Positions 1 through 9,749 of a DNA stretch of 64,000 bases are shown here, one piece after another. Each line of letters opens with the position of its first letter. Within the stretch, counting starts at the first letter, position 1. Source of the DNA: Glebionis coronaria (lineage: Eukaryota > Streptophyta > Magnoliopsida > Asterales > Asteraceae); the NCBI GenBank assembly GCA_025667525.1, contig CM046875.1:203542271-203606270 (forward strand). The letters are read 5' to 3'. A program made the position numbers and the translations under genes. Below the pieces are notes generated by a model, which was given only the letters and a program-made list of their open reading frames with translations, was not told where the DNA came from and searched no databases.

Positions 1-575
1 CCAGTATAAACTTAATGCCTTTAAGTGTTTGGAAGCAATTATCTCTCCTCGAGCTAGTCCCCACCAAAATGACTTTGGAATTAGCCAACCGTACGGTTGC
101 TTATCCAGTGGGGATAGCCGAAGATGTCTTTGTTGGCGTTGACAAATTCACCTTCCCGGCGGATTTTGTTGTCGTTGACTACGAGATGGATCCTCGTGTT
201 CCATTAATCGTTGGACGTCCCTTCTTGAGGACCGGTCGCACTCTCATTGATGTAGCCGCGGGCGAAATAATCATGAGAGTTGGTGACGATAAAATTGTCT
301 TCAACATGGGTAAGATTTCTAAGAAGCCTTATTCATATGAGAGTGTTAATGCTATTGATGCTCTCGATGAGGCTTGTGAAGAACATTTTCATGATGCTTG
401 CAAAAGTACTCTTTCTTCTCTACCCAATGTTGAGACCGTTGCCTCAATTGCTCCGGCATTGACTCCTTTTGGAGAAAGTGACTTGGATGATTTCGAAGCG
501 AGCTTGGGTCCTCTTGATATTAAGTATGATAATTTGTCCACCGATTGGGATGAAGACATTCGTACTATTGAGTGA
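1..575 (+). CDS. Retropepsin-like aspartic protease, C-terminal part (element A1), ending at an in-frame TGA
   Basis: This is the end of a gag-protease region of an Athila-like Ty3/gypsy element, cut by the window edge. The frame opens inside the active-site stretch: the sequence around base 1 continues as ASINLMPLSVWKQL, and the preceding DLG can be seen in the second copy at 9541. The flap and the hydrophobic LIVGRPFLRTG segment, typical of retropepsins, follow. A linker rich in acidic residues leads to TGA at 573-575. The next reading frame (618-3581) is in the same phase, so protease and RT look like one polyprotein broken by a single stop. The stop could be decay or a readthrough signal; nothing seen favours readthrough. 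Bases 1-200 match 9550-9749 with two mismatches. Confidence 0.85.
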   Translation, partial: SINLMPLSVWKQLSLLELVPTKMTLELANRTVAYPVGIAEDVFVGVDKFTFPADFVVVDYEMDPRVPLIVGRPFLRTGRTLIDVAAGEIIMRVGDDKIVFNMGKISKKPYSYESVNAIDALDEACEEHFHDACKSTLSSLPNVETVASIAPALTPFGESDLDDFEASLGPLDIKYDNLSTDWDEDIRTIE

Positions 576-617
576 CTTCTCAATGAAGACCCGTTTTCTC
601 CTCCTTCTCCTAAAGAG

Positions 618-3581
618 GTGACTAATGATGATCCATCGTTAGTTACACCATCTATTGAGGATCCTCCTACTCTTGAGCTTAAGGATCTACCTCCTCATCT
701 TGAGTACGTTTTCCTTGAAGACAACGAGAATTTACCGGTCATCATCGCGAAGGACCTGAAAGAAGAAGAAAAAGCCCGACTTGTCGCCGTGTTGAAGAAA
801 CATAAAAGAGCTATCGCTTGGAAAATCTCCGACATCCGTGGAATTGATCCTCACTTCTGCACACATAAAATTCTCATGGAGGATGACTTTAAGCCCACTA
901 TTCAAAGCCAACGAAGGGTGAATCCTAAAATCCTTGAAGTCATCAAAAAAGAGGTTATCAAACTTCTTGATGCACGTATGATTTACCCTATTTCAGATTC
1001 ACCATGGGTTAGTCCAGTCCATTGTGTGCCTAAGAAAGGCGGAATTACCGTTGTGCCCAATGCGAACAACGAGTTGATTCCTACCCGTCTCGTTACTGGG
1101 TGGAGAGTTTGTATAGACTACCGCAAACTCAATGATGCCACGAGAAAGGATCATTTCCCTCTACCTTTTATGGACCAAATGCTTGAACGTTTAGCGGGTA
1201 ATGAATATTACTGTTTTCTTGATGGTTTCTCAGGTTATTTCCAAATACCCATCGACCCCCAAGATCAAGAGAAGACAACATTCACTTGTCCCTATGGCAC
1301 ATTTGCTTACAAACGAATGCCTTTTGGCATATGCAATGCCCCCGGGACTTTCCAAAGGTGCATGTTGGCTATCTTCCATGACATGGTTGAGCAAACCATG
1401 GAAGTCTTCATGGATGATTTCTCGGTCTTCGGGGATTCCTTCTCTTCTTGCCTTGCCAATTTGGAACGTATGCTTAAGCGGTGCGAAGACACTCGTCTTG
1501 TTCTAAATTGGGAAAAATTCCATTTTATGGTAAAAGAAGGCATTGTGCTAGGACACAAAATCTCTAAAGCTGGTCTTGAAGTCGACCGTGCTAAAGTAGA
1601 TGTCATAGCCAAATTACCTCCACCTTCAACCGTGAAGGGTGTGAGAAGTTTTCTGGGTCATGCGGGCTTCTATCGTCGATTCATTCAGGATTTCTCTAAA
1701 ATCGCTCGCCCGATGACCCACCTCTTGGAAAAGGATACTACTTTTATCTTTTCTAAAGAGTCTATCGAAGCCTTCAATCTTCTTAAGGATAAGCTAACTA
1801 AGGCACCGGTCTTGGTTACCCCTAATTGGGAACTACCCTTTGAATTGATGTGCGATGCTAGCGACTTTGCTATTGGTGCGGTTTTGGGACAACGAGTGAA
1901 TAAACACTTCCAACCAATCCACTATGCTAGCAAAACAATGACGGGTGCTCAATTGCATTATACGACAACCGAAAAAGAGCTTTTAGCTGTTGTCTATGCT
2001 TTTGAAAAATTTCGCCCCTATCTTGTTTTATCCCCCACCATCGTATACACGGACCATTCCGCGTTGAAGTACTTGATGACTAAGCATGATTCTAAGCCAA
2101 GACTTCTTCGCTGGGTTTTACTCCTTCAAGAATTCACCATTGAAATTCGCGACAAGAAGGGAGCCGAAAACCTGGCCGCGGATCATCTGAGTCGACTTGA
2201 GGATCCATACCAAGGGGATCATCCGAACAAAGAGATCAATGACTCTTTCCCCCTTGAGACCTTAATGTCTATAAATCTCAATCTTGATGACACCTCGTGG
2301 TTTACCGACATTGCAAACTACTTAGCGGGTGGTATTCTCATCAAAGGGTTAACATCCCAGCAAAAGAAGAAGTTCTTGAATGATGTTAAGACTTACTTTT
2401 GGGATGACCCTTATCTATTCAAACAATGTGCTGATCTGATCATTCGTCGTTGTGTTGACGGACCGGCAGCTTTTGACATTCTCCAGGCTTGCCACAAAGG
2501 ACCCACAGGTGGTCACTTTGGTCCCAACTACACCGCTAAGAAAGTGTTTGATTCTGGATTCTATTGGCCCACCATTTATCGTGACGCTCACGAAATGGTT
2601 AAGCATTGTGATGCTTGCCAACGCCAAGGCAAGATCACACATAAGGATGAGATGCCTCCAAATTTCATACAGGAATGTGAAATCTTTGACGTATGGGGCA
2701 TCCACTTTATGGGGCCCTTTCCATCATCCAAAGGGAACAAGTACATCCTCGTCGCAGTTGACTACGTTTCTAAATGGGTTGAAGCCAAGGCTCTCCCTAC
2801 GAACGATGCGAGGGTGGTTGTGAACTTTTTAAAGCAGCTTTTCACTCGATTCGGCGTTCCTCGTGCTATTATCAGTGACCGCGGGACTCATTTTTACAAC
2901 GATCAATTTGCAAGAGTTATGGCTATGTATGGTGTAAATCACCGTCTTTCCACCGCCTATCATCCCCAAACCAATGGGCAAGCCGAGATATCCAACCGAG
3001 GATTGAAGCGAATTTTGGAGCGTACTGTGGGAGAGCATCGCGCCGCGTGGGCCGATAAGTTAGATGATGCTCTGTGGGCTTTCTGTACTGCTTATAAGAC
3101 CCCGATCGGTTGTACACCTTATCGTCTTGTGTATGGAAAAGCATGCCACCTTCCCATCGAACTGGAACATAAGGCGCACTGGGCCTTGAAGTGGGCTAAC
3201 TTCGACATCAACAAAGCCGGTGATCATCGCAAGATTCAACTCAACGAGCTCAACGAACTGAGGAATGAAGCTTACGAGAACTCACTGATCTACAAGGAGA
3301 AGACGAAGATCATTCATGACGCAAAAATCAAGAACCGAGAGTTCCACGTTGGTGATCAAGTCTTACTTTTTAACTCTCGGTTGAAGATCTTCTCTGGCAA
3401 GTTGAAGAGCCGCTGGTCTGGTCCATTCACCGTCGCTAAAGTCTTTCCATATGGTACCATTGATCTTTCTCAGCCAAATGGGCCGAATTTCAAGGTGAAT
3501 GGCCAGCGTTTGAAGCTGTACTTTGGTGAGGACATCTCTCACGAGATGATTCCATCCCTCACCACGTTTCCCATGAACTAA
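618..3581 (+). CDS. Athila-lineage Ty3/gypsy pol: reverse transcriptase, RNase H, integrase (element A1)
   Basis: A 987-codon frame copies element RNA into DNA and inserts it. Order: linker; reverse transcriptase with palm motif FMDD near residue 264 (MDD in place of the commoner IDD or VDD); RNase H with [30 protein letters not shown] and LAADHLSRL; integrase zinc finger ([10 protein letters not shown]); catalytic core; and a C-terminal part ending [12 protein letters not shown]. The [19 protein letters not shown] block is characteristic of the Athila lineage. There is no chromodomain. One oddity: the first catalytic aspartate of integrase, normally in a [10 protein letters not shown] context, is His at residue 696 (WGIHFMG; codon CAC at 2703). 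Integrase should therefore be inactive although the frame is open. Upstream, the same phase is open back to the TGA at 573. Lineage call is firm; family name unknown. Confidence 0.9.
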   Translation: MTNDDPSLVTPSIEDPPTLELKDLPPHLEYVFLEDNENLPVIIAKDLKEEEKARLVAVLKKHKRAIAWKISDIRGIDPHFCTHKILMEDDFKPTIQSQRRVNPKILEVIKKEVIKLLDARMIYPISDSPWVSPVHCVPKKGGITVVPNANNELIPTRLVTGWRVCIDYRKLNDATRKDHFPLPFMDQMLERLAGNEYYCFLDGFSGYFQIPIDPQDQEKTTFTCPYGTFAYKRMPFGICNAPGTFQRCMLAIFHDMVEQTMEVFMDDFSVFGDSFSSCLANLERMLKRCEDTRLVLNWEKFHFMVKEGIVLGHKISKAGLEVDRAKVDVIAKLPPPSTVKGVRSFLGHAGFYRRFIQDFSKIARPMTHLLEKDTTFIFSKESIEAFNLLKDKLTKAPVLVTPNWELPFELMCDASDFAIGAVLGQRVNKHFQPIHYASKTMTGAQLHYTTTEKELLAVVYAFEKFRPYLVLSPTIVYTDHSALKYLMTKHDSKPRLLRWVLLLQEFTIEIRDKKGAENLAADHLSRLEDPYQGDHPNKEINDSFPLETLMSINLNLDDTSWFTDIANYLAGGILIKGLTSQQKKKFLNDVKTYFWDDPYLFKQCADLIIRRCVDGPAAFDILQACHKGPTGGHFGPNYTAKKVFDSGFYWPTIYRDAHEMVKHCDACQRQGKITHKDEMPPNFIQECEIFDVWGIHFMGPFPSSKGNKYILVAVDYVSKWVEAKALPTNDARVVVNFLKQLFTRFGVPRAIISDRGTHFYNDQFARVMAMYGVNHRLSTAYHPQTNGQAEISNRGLKRILERTVGEHRAAWADKLDDALWAFCTAYKTPIGCTPYRLVYGKACHLPIELEHKAHWALKWANFDINKAGDHRKIQLNELNELRNEAYENSLIYKEKTKIIHDAKIKNREFHVGDQVLLFNSRLKIFSGKLKSRWSGPFTVAKVFPYGTIDLSQPNGPNFKVNGQRLKLYFGEDISHEMIPSLTTFPMN

Positions 3582-5600
3582 ATTTGGGCCGAGTCAGGCT
3601 CGTGACTCGGTGAACAAAAACAAGCGCTTCTCGGGAGGCAACCCGTGATCTATCCTACACTGCTTTCATAATAAGTGTAGGGGGAGCCCTGTATGTGTTT
3701 GTTGTCTTGTTTCTTGTGTTGTGCAGGGATTAAAGCTTCAATGATCCACCTTGATGACTTTTGACGAACCGTGATACCGTGTTCCCCTCTTCCTGGTTCT
3801 ATCCTAAACTCTTGTGATTCAATATTTCATATTTTATATGTTCACATTGAATTCACTTTAGTTGTCCCTTCCTTAGCAAGATTTAAACAAAGTGCACAAT
3901 GGTCAAGTGTAGGGGAGTTTACTCCCACATGCTTAAACATTAAGGACAATGTTTATCTCAAGTGTAGGGGGGACTTCTATCGAAGTAAGTGGTCTTTTCC
4001 ATGAATTTGCCCTCATTTTAACCGGAAAATTTGATTTTTCGACATTTTTCAAAATTTTTAATCTATTTTGGCCTAGTTGTATAGTTGTATTTGCCTTTGT
4101 TATGATTATTTTCTTTCCATTGCTAGAATTATTCTTCAATAAAGTGGTTTTAGATTTTTCTTAGTCGTGAACATTTTGACTCAACCCGAGTTTACTTATC
4201 TAAGTTTACTCTAGCTAGTATCCTTAACGTGTTTAAGTCAAGTTTTGCTAGGCTTTTATATAGGGAGCTATAAAACGCGAAAGTCTTAACTCTCACGGGT
4301 TAAGAACAAGAACTTTTCGCAAGTTCCTATAATTGATCCTAGAGAGTTGTTTATCAAGGGAACTTTAAAATGCGAATTCTAAACTTGAAAAAGTCTAAGA
4401 GTTTGCAAGATCCTATAGGCGACTCGAAAACCCAAAACTTTGATTTAATAGGCTAAGCATCCACGAGTCTCATTCTTTGAGATTTTAAACTGTGGAGAAC
4501 GAGAGATGATAGAGTCAATTATAAGTTCGGTATCCTTTCGTGAATTTATGTAAGTTAATTATAAGCCTATTCTCCCTTCGCTTGTTAATAAATTTATCTG
4601 CAATAAATAAGGTTGTACGATTTAAAAGGTTACTTAGCTTCTAGCCCCAGATCGTTTAAAAGTTGCTCGGTACGGATTAGAGTTCATAGCCAAGGAATAA
4701 CTTATTGAAGTGGGATGCGAAGATTGGCGAGTCCGAAAAGGCCCTAACAAGGCATGAGGGCTACAGTTTATTGCTAAAGATCCAAAAGTGATGTGAAGAA
4801 TCATTTATCGAAAATCAATATGAAGGATCGAGACACACGACGAAAAGCAAATACTCCCCAAAAGATTATGGAGAAGTCTATCCAAAAAGACCCTAACAAG
4901 GTATGAGGATAAATAGATCCAAGTCCTAAAAGGAGGCGGATCGTTGTATATCAAAGTCCAAAATAAAGATTGGAGAAAAATGAAGAAGTCGTGGTCCAAA
5001 GATGAAGCATCTCTCAAAACTTCAAGTGAAGAAATTCCTATTATGAAGAGAATGCCATTATTTCATGAACGTCTCTCAAAGATTCGAAGTATGAAGTCGC
5101 TGCCAAATATCGGTCCGAGAAAGGTCTCAAATTGTGAAGCGAGTTATGCCAAGATATGAACTTTATGAGGTCCCGAGAAGCAGTTTTAAAAGATTTGGTC
5201 CTTTAGCTAACTATTGATTAAATCGTTCACTTTATTTTCGGCCTAAATAACTATCGATATAAGTCAAACAATGCATCCTCTGATCATTCAAGACAAAAAT
5301 AAAATATAAGAGATACACCTAGGAATAAGGGAGTCTAAGTGAATAATTGGCCCGCATGAGTTTGTGATAGTTCGCTAACTTATAATAACAATGATCTCAT
5401 TTTTAAGCTTGGTATGGGGAACGTGAAACTTGAGGATGATAAACGTTCATGGCTGCCAAAACCAATGTAAGTTTTTAATTTCTTTACTTGTTTCTATCTC
5501 TTTATGTTTAGTACTTAATAAAGGCCAAGGTAGGTTATTTATGATGGAAAATGTAAATCGTTCTTTAATTAATGCATTGCATGAGGGCATTGCAATGGTC
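3582..5600 (+). other. Long noncoding 3' internal region of A1
   Basis: About 2 kb between the pol stop and the polypurine tract has no substantial reading frame. Many Athila elements carry an envelope-like frame here; none is seen. The region is homologous to 19027-21009 of element C (shared blocks such as the stretch around 4460-4530 and around 19740-19820), so it is a conserved part of the element rather than host DNA. It contains three internal copies of the polypurine-like word AAGTGTAGGGG and short repeats of the type CCCTAACAAGGCATGAGG (near 4740 and 4890). Function unknown; signals for packaging or plus-strand priming are possible. Confidence 0.7.
3673..3973 (+). repeat. Internal polypurine-tract-like copies (three) in A1
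   Basis: The word AAGTGTAGGGG occurs at 3673-3683, 3905-3915 and 3960-3970. The same word at 5601-5611 directly precedes the LTR and is the likely true polypurine tract. Element C keeps the three AAGTGTAGGGG copies corresponding to 3905, 3960 and 5601, and a shorter CGTAGGGGGAG at the position corresponding to 3673. The second and third copies bracket a small inverted repeat of the ACATT...AATGT type. Confidence 0.65.
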
Positions 5601-5614
5601 AAGTGTAGGGGATT
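5601..5614 (+). promoter_or_regulatory. Polypurine tract of A1 (plus-strand primer site)
   Basis: AAGTGTAGGGGATT lies immediately before the LTR start, where the RNase H-resistant purine primer is expected. The same 14 bases precede the 3' LTR of C at 21010-21023, which fixes the LTR boundary by comparison. Confidence 0.75.
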
Positions 5615-6034
5615 TAATAAGTGTGAAAACACTTATTCTTTTACCACTTATTTCCAATAATAACAAGACCAAAACGTGTGATGTATGTCGTAAAAGTCGG
5701 AATTATGCGTGGGTTGTGTTTTTATTGTGTTTTAGGACCAAAATATGAAAAAGGAAGAAAACACGGGTTTTCACGGGCTTTTATCGAAGAAAACGGGAAA
5801 AGACGAAGTCAAAAGATCAAGAGTGCAAAAAGAACGGATGTCCAAGGCCTATTCTGAAGATTTATCGAAGAACAAGTCTAAAGACGGAAGTTTAATGAAG
5901 TCGAAGAACTTAAGTCTAATAGAAGAAGAAAATCCCGAGACGACATCGAGAAAAGAAAAAGAATTAAAGTCGAGTCGAGAAGACGTGAAGAAAGCAAGAA
6001 AGAAGATGCAACACATGCACTCCTTCCACCTTCC

Positions 6035-6068
6035 CTATAAATACCCTCCTAATAGTCATTAGGAGGGT
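6035..6068 (+). promoter_or_regulatory. LTR promoter of A: TATA box followed by a perfect 11 bp hairpin
   Basis: CTATAAATA at 6035-6043 is a canonical plant TATA box. It runs directly into an inverted repeat: ACCCTCCTAAT (6043-6053), loop AGTC, ATTAGGAGGGT (6058-6068). Transcription from this box would start about 25-35 bases downstream, so the hairpin spans or adjoins the start of the RNA. The CT-rich, AT-rich leader that follows fits a retroelement R region. Confidence 0.7.
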
Positions 6069-6594
6069 GTTAGTTAGTCTTTATTTTTTAGTTTTTCATT
6101 TTTTCACTTTTCTAGTTTTAGAGAGAGAAAGTCTTAAACTTTCTCTCACTAAGTTTCATCTTTTCTTTTAATCTTTCAAGATTAAACATTTGTATTGCTT
6201 ATTTTTCATTAATCAAGTTCATTTTAAGCTTTTAATCCTTAATCTCATTCTACACTTCTTGATTTACTTTACCTTTGATCCGATTTGCATACTTCATGCG
6301 TATGATTTTATGATTTCGTGATTGAAGGATTGATATTCTTTGTTCCTACATAAGCTCCTGCGTATAAGCTATAAGCTTGTAATGCTTATTGGCTTATTAC
6401 AAGTTTTGGCTTATTGATTTTCGGATTGCACAAAGGTTTTAGTCATTTTAAAGTTCATTTCATTAAGTTGATAATCTTTTATGTTTTACAAGTTGTCAAA
6501 TTCAAGCTTTTCGAGTTGTTTAAGTTTTGGATAAAATAGCTTATTGTAGCAGCTTATTGAGTTTTACACTTGCCACCAATTTCGGATTCAGTTG

Positions 6595-6990
6595 CTGTCC
6601 ATCGCAATACAAGGGATTTTGTACACATTCCGACGGGCCTCAGTGTTTTGATCGCAATAACCCATTAGGGTTTTACTTTGCGATCAGGTTGTCATTTCCC
6701 CCTTATTCCGATCAGGATTGCGATCGCACATTCCGACGAGATCAAGGTCTTTGCTAAGACGAAGTGCTGCCCATTTCTCGACAGCAACATTGCGATAGAT
6801 GCACATTGCGATAGAAGTTTTTACAACATTTCGATCTGAATCATTGCGATCTAAAAACATTCCGATGGGTATTTTGTTGTTGCATTCCGATGGATATTAA
6901 GATTGATTATTCCGATGGCTTATTCTAGTGATATTCCGATGGTTATGATTTGGTGCATTCCGACGGAAATGAATTGTTATATTGCGATGG
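6595..6990 (+). repeat. Cluster of about 17 degenerate ATT(C/G)CGAT(G/C) words in LTR A
   Basis: Between the TATA box and the primer site, words such as CATTCCGATGG, CATTGCGATAG and TTGCGATCAG recur at irregular spacing, mostly 15-30 bases apart. Examples are near 6629, 6703, 6717, 6788, 6803, 6842, 6859, 6884, 6908, 6930, 6956 and 6978; two near the left edge (6600, 6649) are in the opposite orientation. Bases between the words are unrelated, so this is not an ordinary tandem repeat. Role unknown. Confidence 0.7.
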
Positions 6991-7234
6991 AACATGTTTT
7001 TAAGTTTTAAAGTTTTTACTTAAAGTTTTTCTACATAGCTTTTAGTTTAATTCTTAAACACTTTAACTTTACTCAACGACATTTACTTATTTGCTTTTAG
7101 TTAATATTAGATAAACAAACCAAACCATTCTTTTGTTCACCAAAAGACGATTGAGTCGCACTTTGAACCAATAGTCAATTCGAAAAGACTTGGGACAACA
7201 ATATTTTATACTTAGCCAAAAGCCGAGTATTAAA

Positions 7235-7252
7235 TGGCGCCGCTGCCGGCTC
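7235..7252 (+). promoter_or_regulatory. Primer binding site, tRNA-Asp type (element A2)
   Basis: TGGCGCCGCTGCCGGC matches the primer site usual in Athila elements (complementary to the 3' end of tRNA-Asp), with the last bases diverged. Element D has the same site with GGGGA at its end (39291-39308). The site marks the 5' end of the A2 internal region and shows that the LTR at 5615-7232 is a 5' LTR for A2. Confidence 0.85.
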
Positions 7253-7484
7253 TTTTCATGAGGATTAACGGTTTTTTGTGAGAGACGCATTGAATTTTGG
7301 GATCCGTTCTTTGAACGTTATTTTCCTTGCTTTAAAAATTTTCTAAAAATCCATAAAAAATATAAAACTCTTCAAAAATACAAAAACATTAAAAAATCAT
7401 TAAAAGCAATTCTTTTCCAAAAGGTTTTGCACCAAAAAGATTATATAGATATTCTCTCTGTGTATATTTTTCTTCTGCAGGTGT

Positions 7485-9257
7485 ATGCGTACTAGATCTT
7501 CGAACTATTCTGAGCCCGAGACTCGTGAAGATTTAGATATGGCTTGTGTTAATAACAACAATAACAACTCACCTCTACCCAATTTGAACAACAACAACAA
7601 CAACAATGTTCTCCTACCTGATTTACGAACAATGGAGGAATTGTGTCAACCTACCATGAACAGACGCGGAGGCCCGATTGCGCCGATGCACGTCACAACT
7701 CAGGAGTTTTCGTTGAAGCATCACATGATCCAGCAAGTGCAAACTAACCCATTTCGTGGAATTCTGGATGATGATGCCAACAAACACCTCGACAAATTCA
7801 TCACCATTACCCAAAGCATGAAGTGCCTCGGTGTTTCTATGGATGACCTTCGCCTTCAACTCTTTCCCCACTCGCTTTCTCACCATGCCGGAAAATGGTT
7901 TGACCGTCTTCCTAAGAATTCTATTCATACGTGGAATGATATGACTCAACGCTTTTTGTCGCGCTACTTTCCCCCATCCATGGTTACAAGCCTCCGTAAC
8001 CAAATCAGTGGATTCATGCAAGACAATGATGAATCGCTCTTCGACGCTTGGGAACGATACAATGATTTGATCGACCGCTGTCCAAATCACAACATGCTCC
8101 CCGTCACTCTCATTGACACCTTCTACAATGGTATCACTTTTCGTGATCGTGACACGATCAATGCCGCCGCTGGTGGTACTTTTATGAAAAGGAGACCGGA
8201 GGAGTGTAAAGAGTTGATTGAAAACATGACTACTCACCACAAGAATTGGGATTCATCCGCATCCTCAAGATCTAACTCGAGAGTCAATGTTTCTTCTACT
8301 ACTTCCAATCCTAAGATGACTGAAATTTCTCGACAACTCGCTGAAATGAACAAGAATTTCATGGCCATGGCCACAAACCACTTTCAACAAGCTAAAGCCG
8401 TTGCTATTTCTTGTGACACATGTGGTGGTCCTCATTCTTACAATGATTGTCCTTCTACCCAAGGCAATTTTTCTGAAAACGTTAACGCAGCTTACGGTAC
8501 TTATCCCACGGGAGGCTATCAAGCTCGCCCTCAAGGAGACCGTAACTTGCTAAGTTATCGTTCCAACAATTATCTTGCTCCTCCTGGTTTTCCTTTTGCA
8601 AACCAAAACCAACAACAAAGCTATAACCGAAACAACCAATCCCAACCTCGTGCTAACAATCAATATCAATCCCAAAGAAACCCATACCCAACTCCAGGAA
8701 ATTCTCAAGCTTACCAAGCTCCTCCTCTCAATCAACCGATGGCAGTGAGTCCAGACGTCGAGACGTTCATGAAGACTAATCGGGAGCTGGTGACGAATCT
8801 TCAGAGTCAAGTCATCAACTTGAAGGGCGAAATGACGAAACAAGGGAACGATATTCGAGCCGAGCTAAGGAATGATATGGCAAAACAGAGCAATGAGATC
8901 CGTGCCGACCTCAGAGATTCTTTCAGCACTCAAGCACTTAACATTCGTGATATGATTGGTTCGCTCATCCAAGGTAATCAACCCGCTTCTTCGGGTACTC
9001 TTCCGAGTAACACCGTTGCGAATCCAAGAGGGGAGATGAAAGCAATCACCACTCGTAGTGGAAAAGGTTATATGGAACCCGAGCTTCCTACACCTTCACC
9101 CGTGATTGTGACCAAGGAAAAAGAGCAACTTTCCCCACCTTCTTCACCTTCTATCCCCATTTCCCCACCACCCGTGGTTGTGAGTGATCCTATTCCCTTA
9201 AAGCCTTCTTCTTCATCCAATATACCTTATCCTTCAAGGTTGAGGAAAGAGAAGTAA
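7485..9257 (+). CDS. Gag polyprotein of Athila-like element A2
   Basis: A 590-codon frame begins after the primer site and a 230-base AT-rich leader. It starts with an Asn-rich stretch (runs of 5-8 Asn near residues 24-42). The capsid-like retrotransposon gag domain follows (FPHSLSHHAGKWFDRLP, then LIDTFYNGI and NAAAGGTF). A zinc knuckle CDTCGGPHSYNDC is at residues 310-322, with the spacing CX2CX3HX4C. After it come a Gln/Asn-rich region, a coiled-coil-like repeat (TKQGNDIRAELRNDMAKQSN) and a Pro/Ser-rich tail. The frame ends in TAA at 9255-9257, but the same phase continues open into protease (9258-9749). In element C the corresponding junction has no stop. Gag forms the virus-like particle and binds element RNA. 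Confidence 0.88.
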   Translation: MRTRSSNYSEPETREDLDMACVNNNNNNSPLPNLNNNNNNNVLLPDLRTMEELCQPTMNRRGGPIAPMHVTTQEFSLKHHMIQQVQTNPFRGILDDDANKHLDKFITITQSMKCLGVSMDDLRLQLFPHSLSHHAGKWFDRLPKNSIHTWNDMTQRFLSRYFPPSMVTSLRNQISGFMQDNDESLFDAWERYNDLIDRCPNHNMLPVTLIDTFYNGITFRDRDTINAAAGGTFMKRRPEECKELIENMTTHHKNWDSSASSRSNSRVNVSSTTSNPKMTEISRQLAEMNKNFMAMATNHFQQAKAVAISCDTCGGPHSYNDCPSTQGNFSENVNAAYGTYPTGGYQARPQGDRNLLSYRSNNYLAPPGFPFANQNQQQSYNRNNQSQPRANNQYQSQRNPYPTPGNSQAYQAPPLNQPMAVSPDVETFMKTNRELVTNLQSQVINLKGEMTKQGNDIRAELRNDMAKQSNEIRADLRDSFSTQALNIRDMIGSLIQGNQPASSGTLPSNTVANPRGEMKAITTRSGKGYMEPELPTPSPVIVTKEKEQLSPPSSPSIPISPPPVVVSDPIPLKPSSSSNIPYPSRLRKEK

Positions 9258-9749
9258 AAGAGCAAGGATGATATTCAAGTTTCAAACTTTCTCAAAATGT
9301 TTAAACAATTGAATTCTAACATCTCCTTTGCCAAGGCTCTCGCTCACATGCCCAAATACGCTAAGATGTTTAAAGATCTTCTAAGTGATAAGGAAAAGCT
9401 TCTTGACATTGCTCAGACCCAACTTAATGAGAATTGCTCCGCCGTTCTCTTAAGGAAATTGCCCCCCAAACTTGGTGATCCGGGTCGCTTCTTGATTCCT
9501 TGCAACTTCCCGGGAGTAGAGAATTGCAAGGCCCTATCCGATCTAGGTGCCAGTATAAACTTAATGTTTTTAAGTGTTTGGAAGCAATTATCTCTCCTCG
9601 AGCTAGTCCCCACCAAAATGACTTTGGAATTAGCCAACCGTACGGTTGCTTATCCAGTGGGGATAGCCGAAGATGTCTTTGTTGGCGTTGACAAATTCAC
9701 CTTCCCGGCGGATTTTGTTGTCGTTGACTACGAGATGGATCCTCGTGTT
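9258..9749 (+). pseudogene. Protease region of A2, truncated
   Basis: In phase with the gag frame, after the TAA, comes the usual pre-protease stretch (FAKALAHMPKYAKMFKDLL, ENCSAVLLRKLPPKLGDPGRF), then the active site SDLGASINLM and the first half of the retropepsin fold. Homology to A1 ends at 9749, within MDPRV, and the sequence switches to the opposite strand of element D. The downstream flap, RT and integrase are missing. One substitution (MFLS for MPLS) separates it from A1. Confidence 0.85.

Larger units (their letters stand above)
5615..7232 (+). repeat. LTR of family A, shared between A1 (as 3' LTR) and A2 (as 5' LTR)
   Basis: The stretch lies between a polypurine tract (5601) and a tRNA-Asp-type primer site (7235), which defines it as an LTR of about 1.6 kb. 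Its first 250 bases resemble the start of the C LTR (TAATAAGTGTG..., then an ACACGGG..TTTCACGG block). The TATA box is at 6035. The ends are not a clean TG..CA; the exact 3' end just before 7235 is uncertain by a few bases. Being flanked on both sides by internal sequence of the same family, it is a single LTR serving two units. Confidence 0.75.

Noticed and set aside
3582..5600. Envelope-like reading frame downstream of pol
   Set aside because: No frame longer than about 75 codons and no membrane or signal segments; the homologous region of C is also noncoding.
7235..7252. tRNA gene
   Set aside because: Only the 16-18 base complement of a tRNA 3' end is present; there is no cloverleaf or A/B box.
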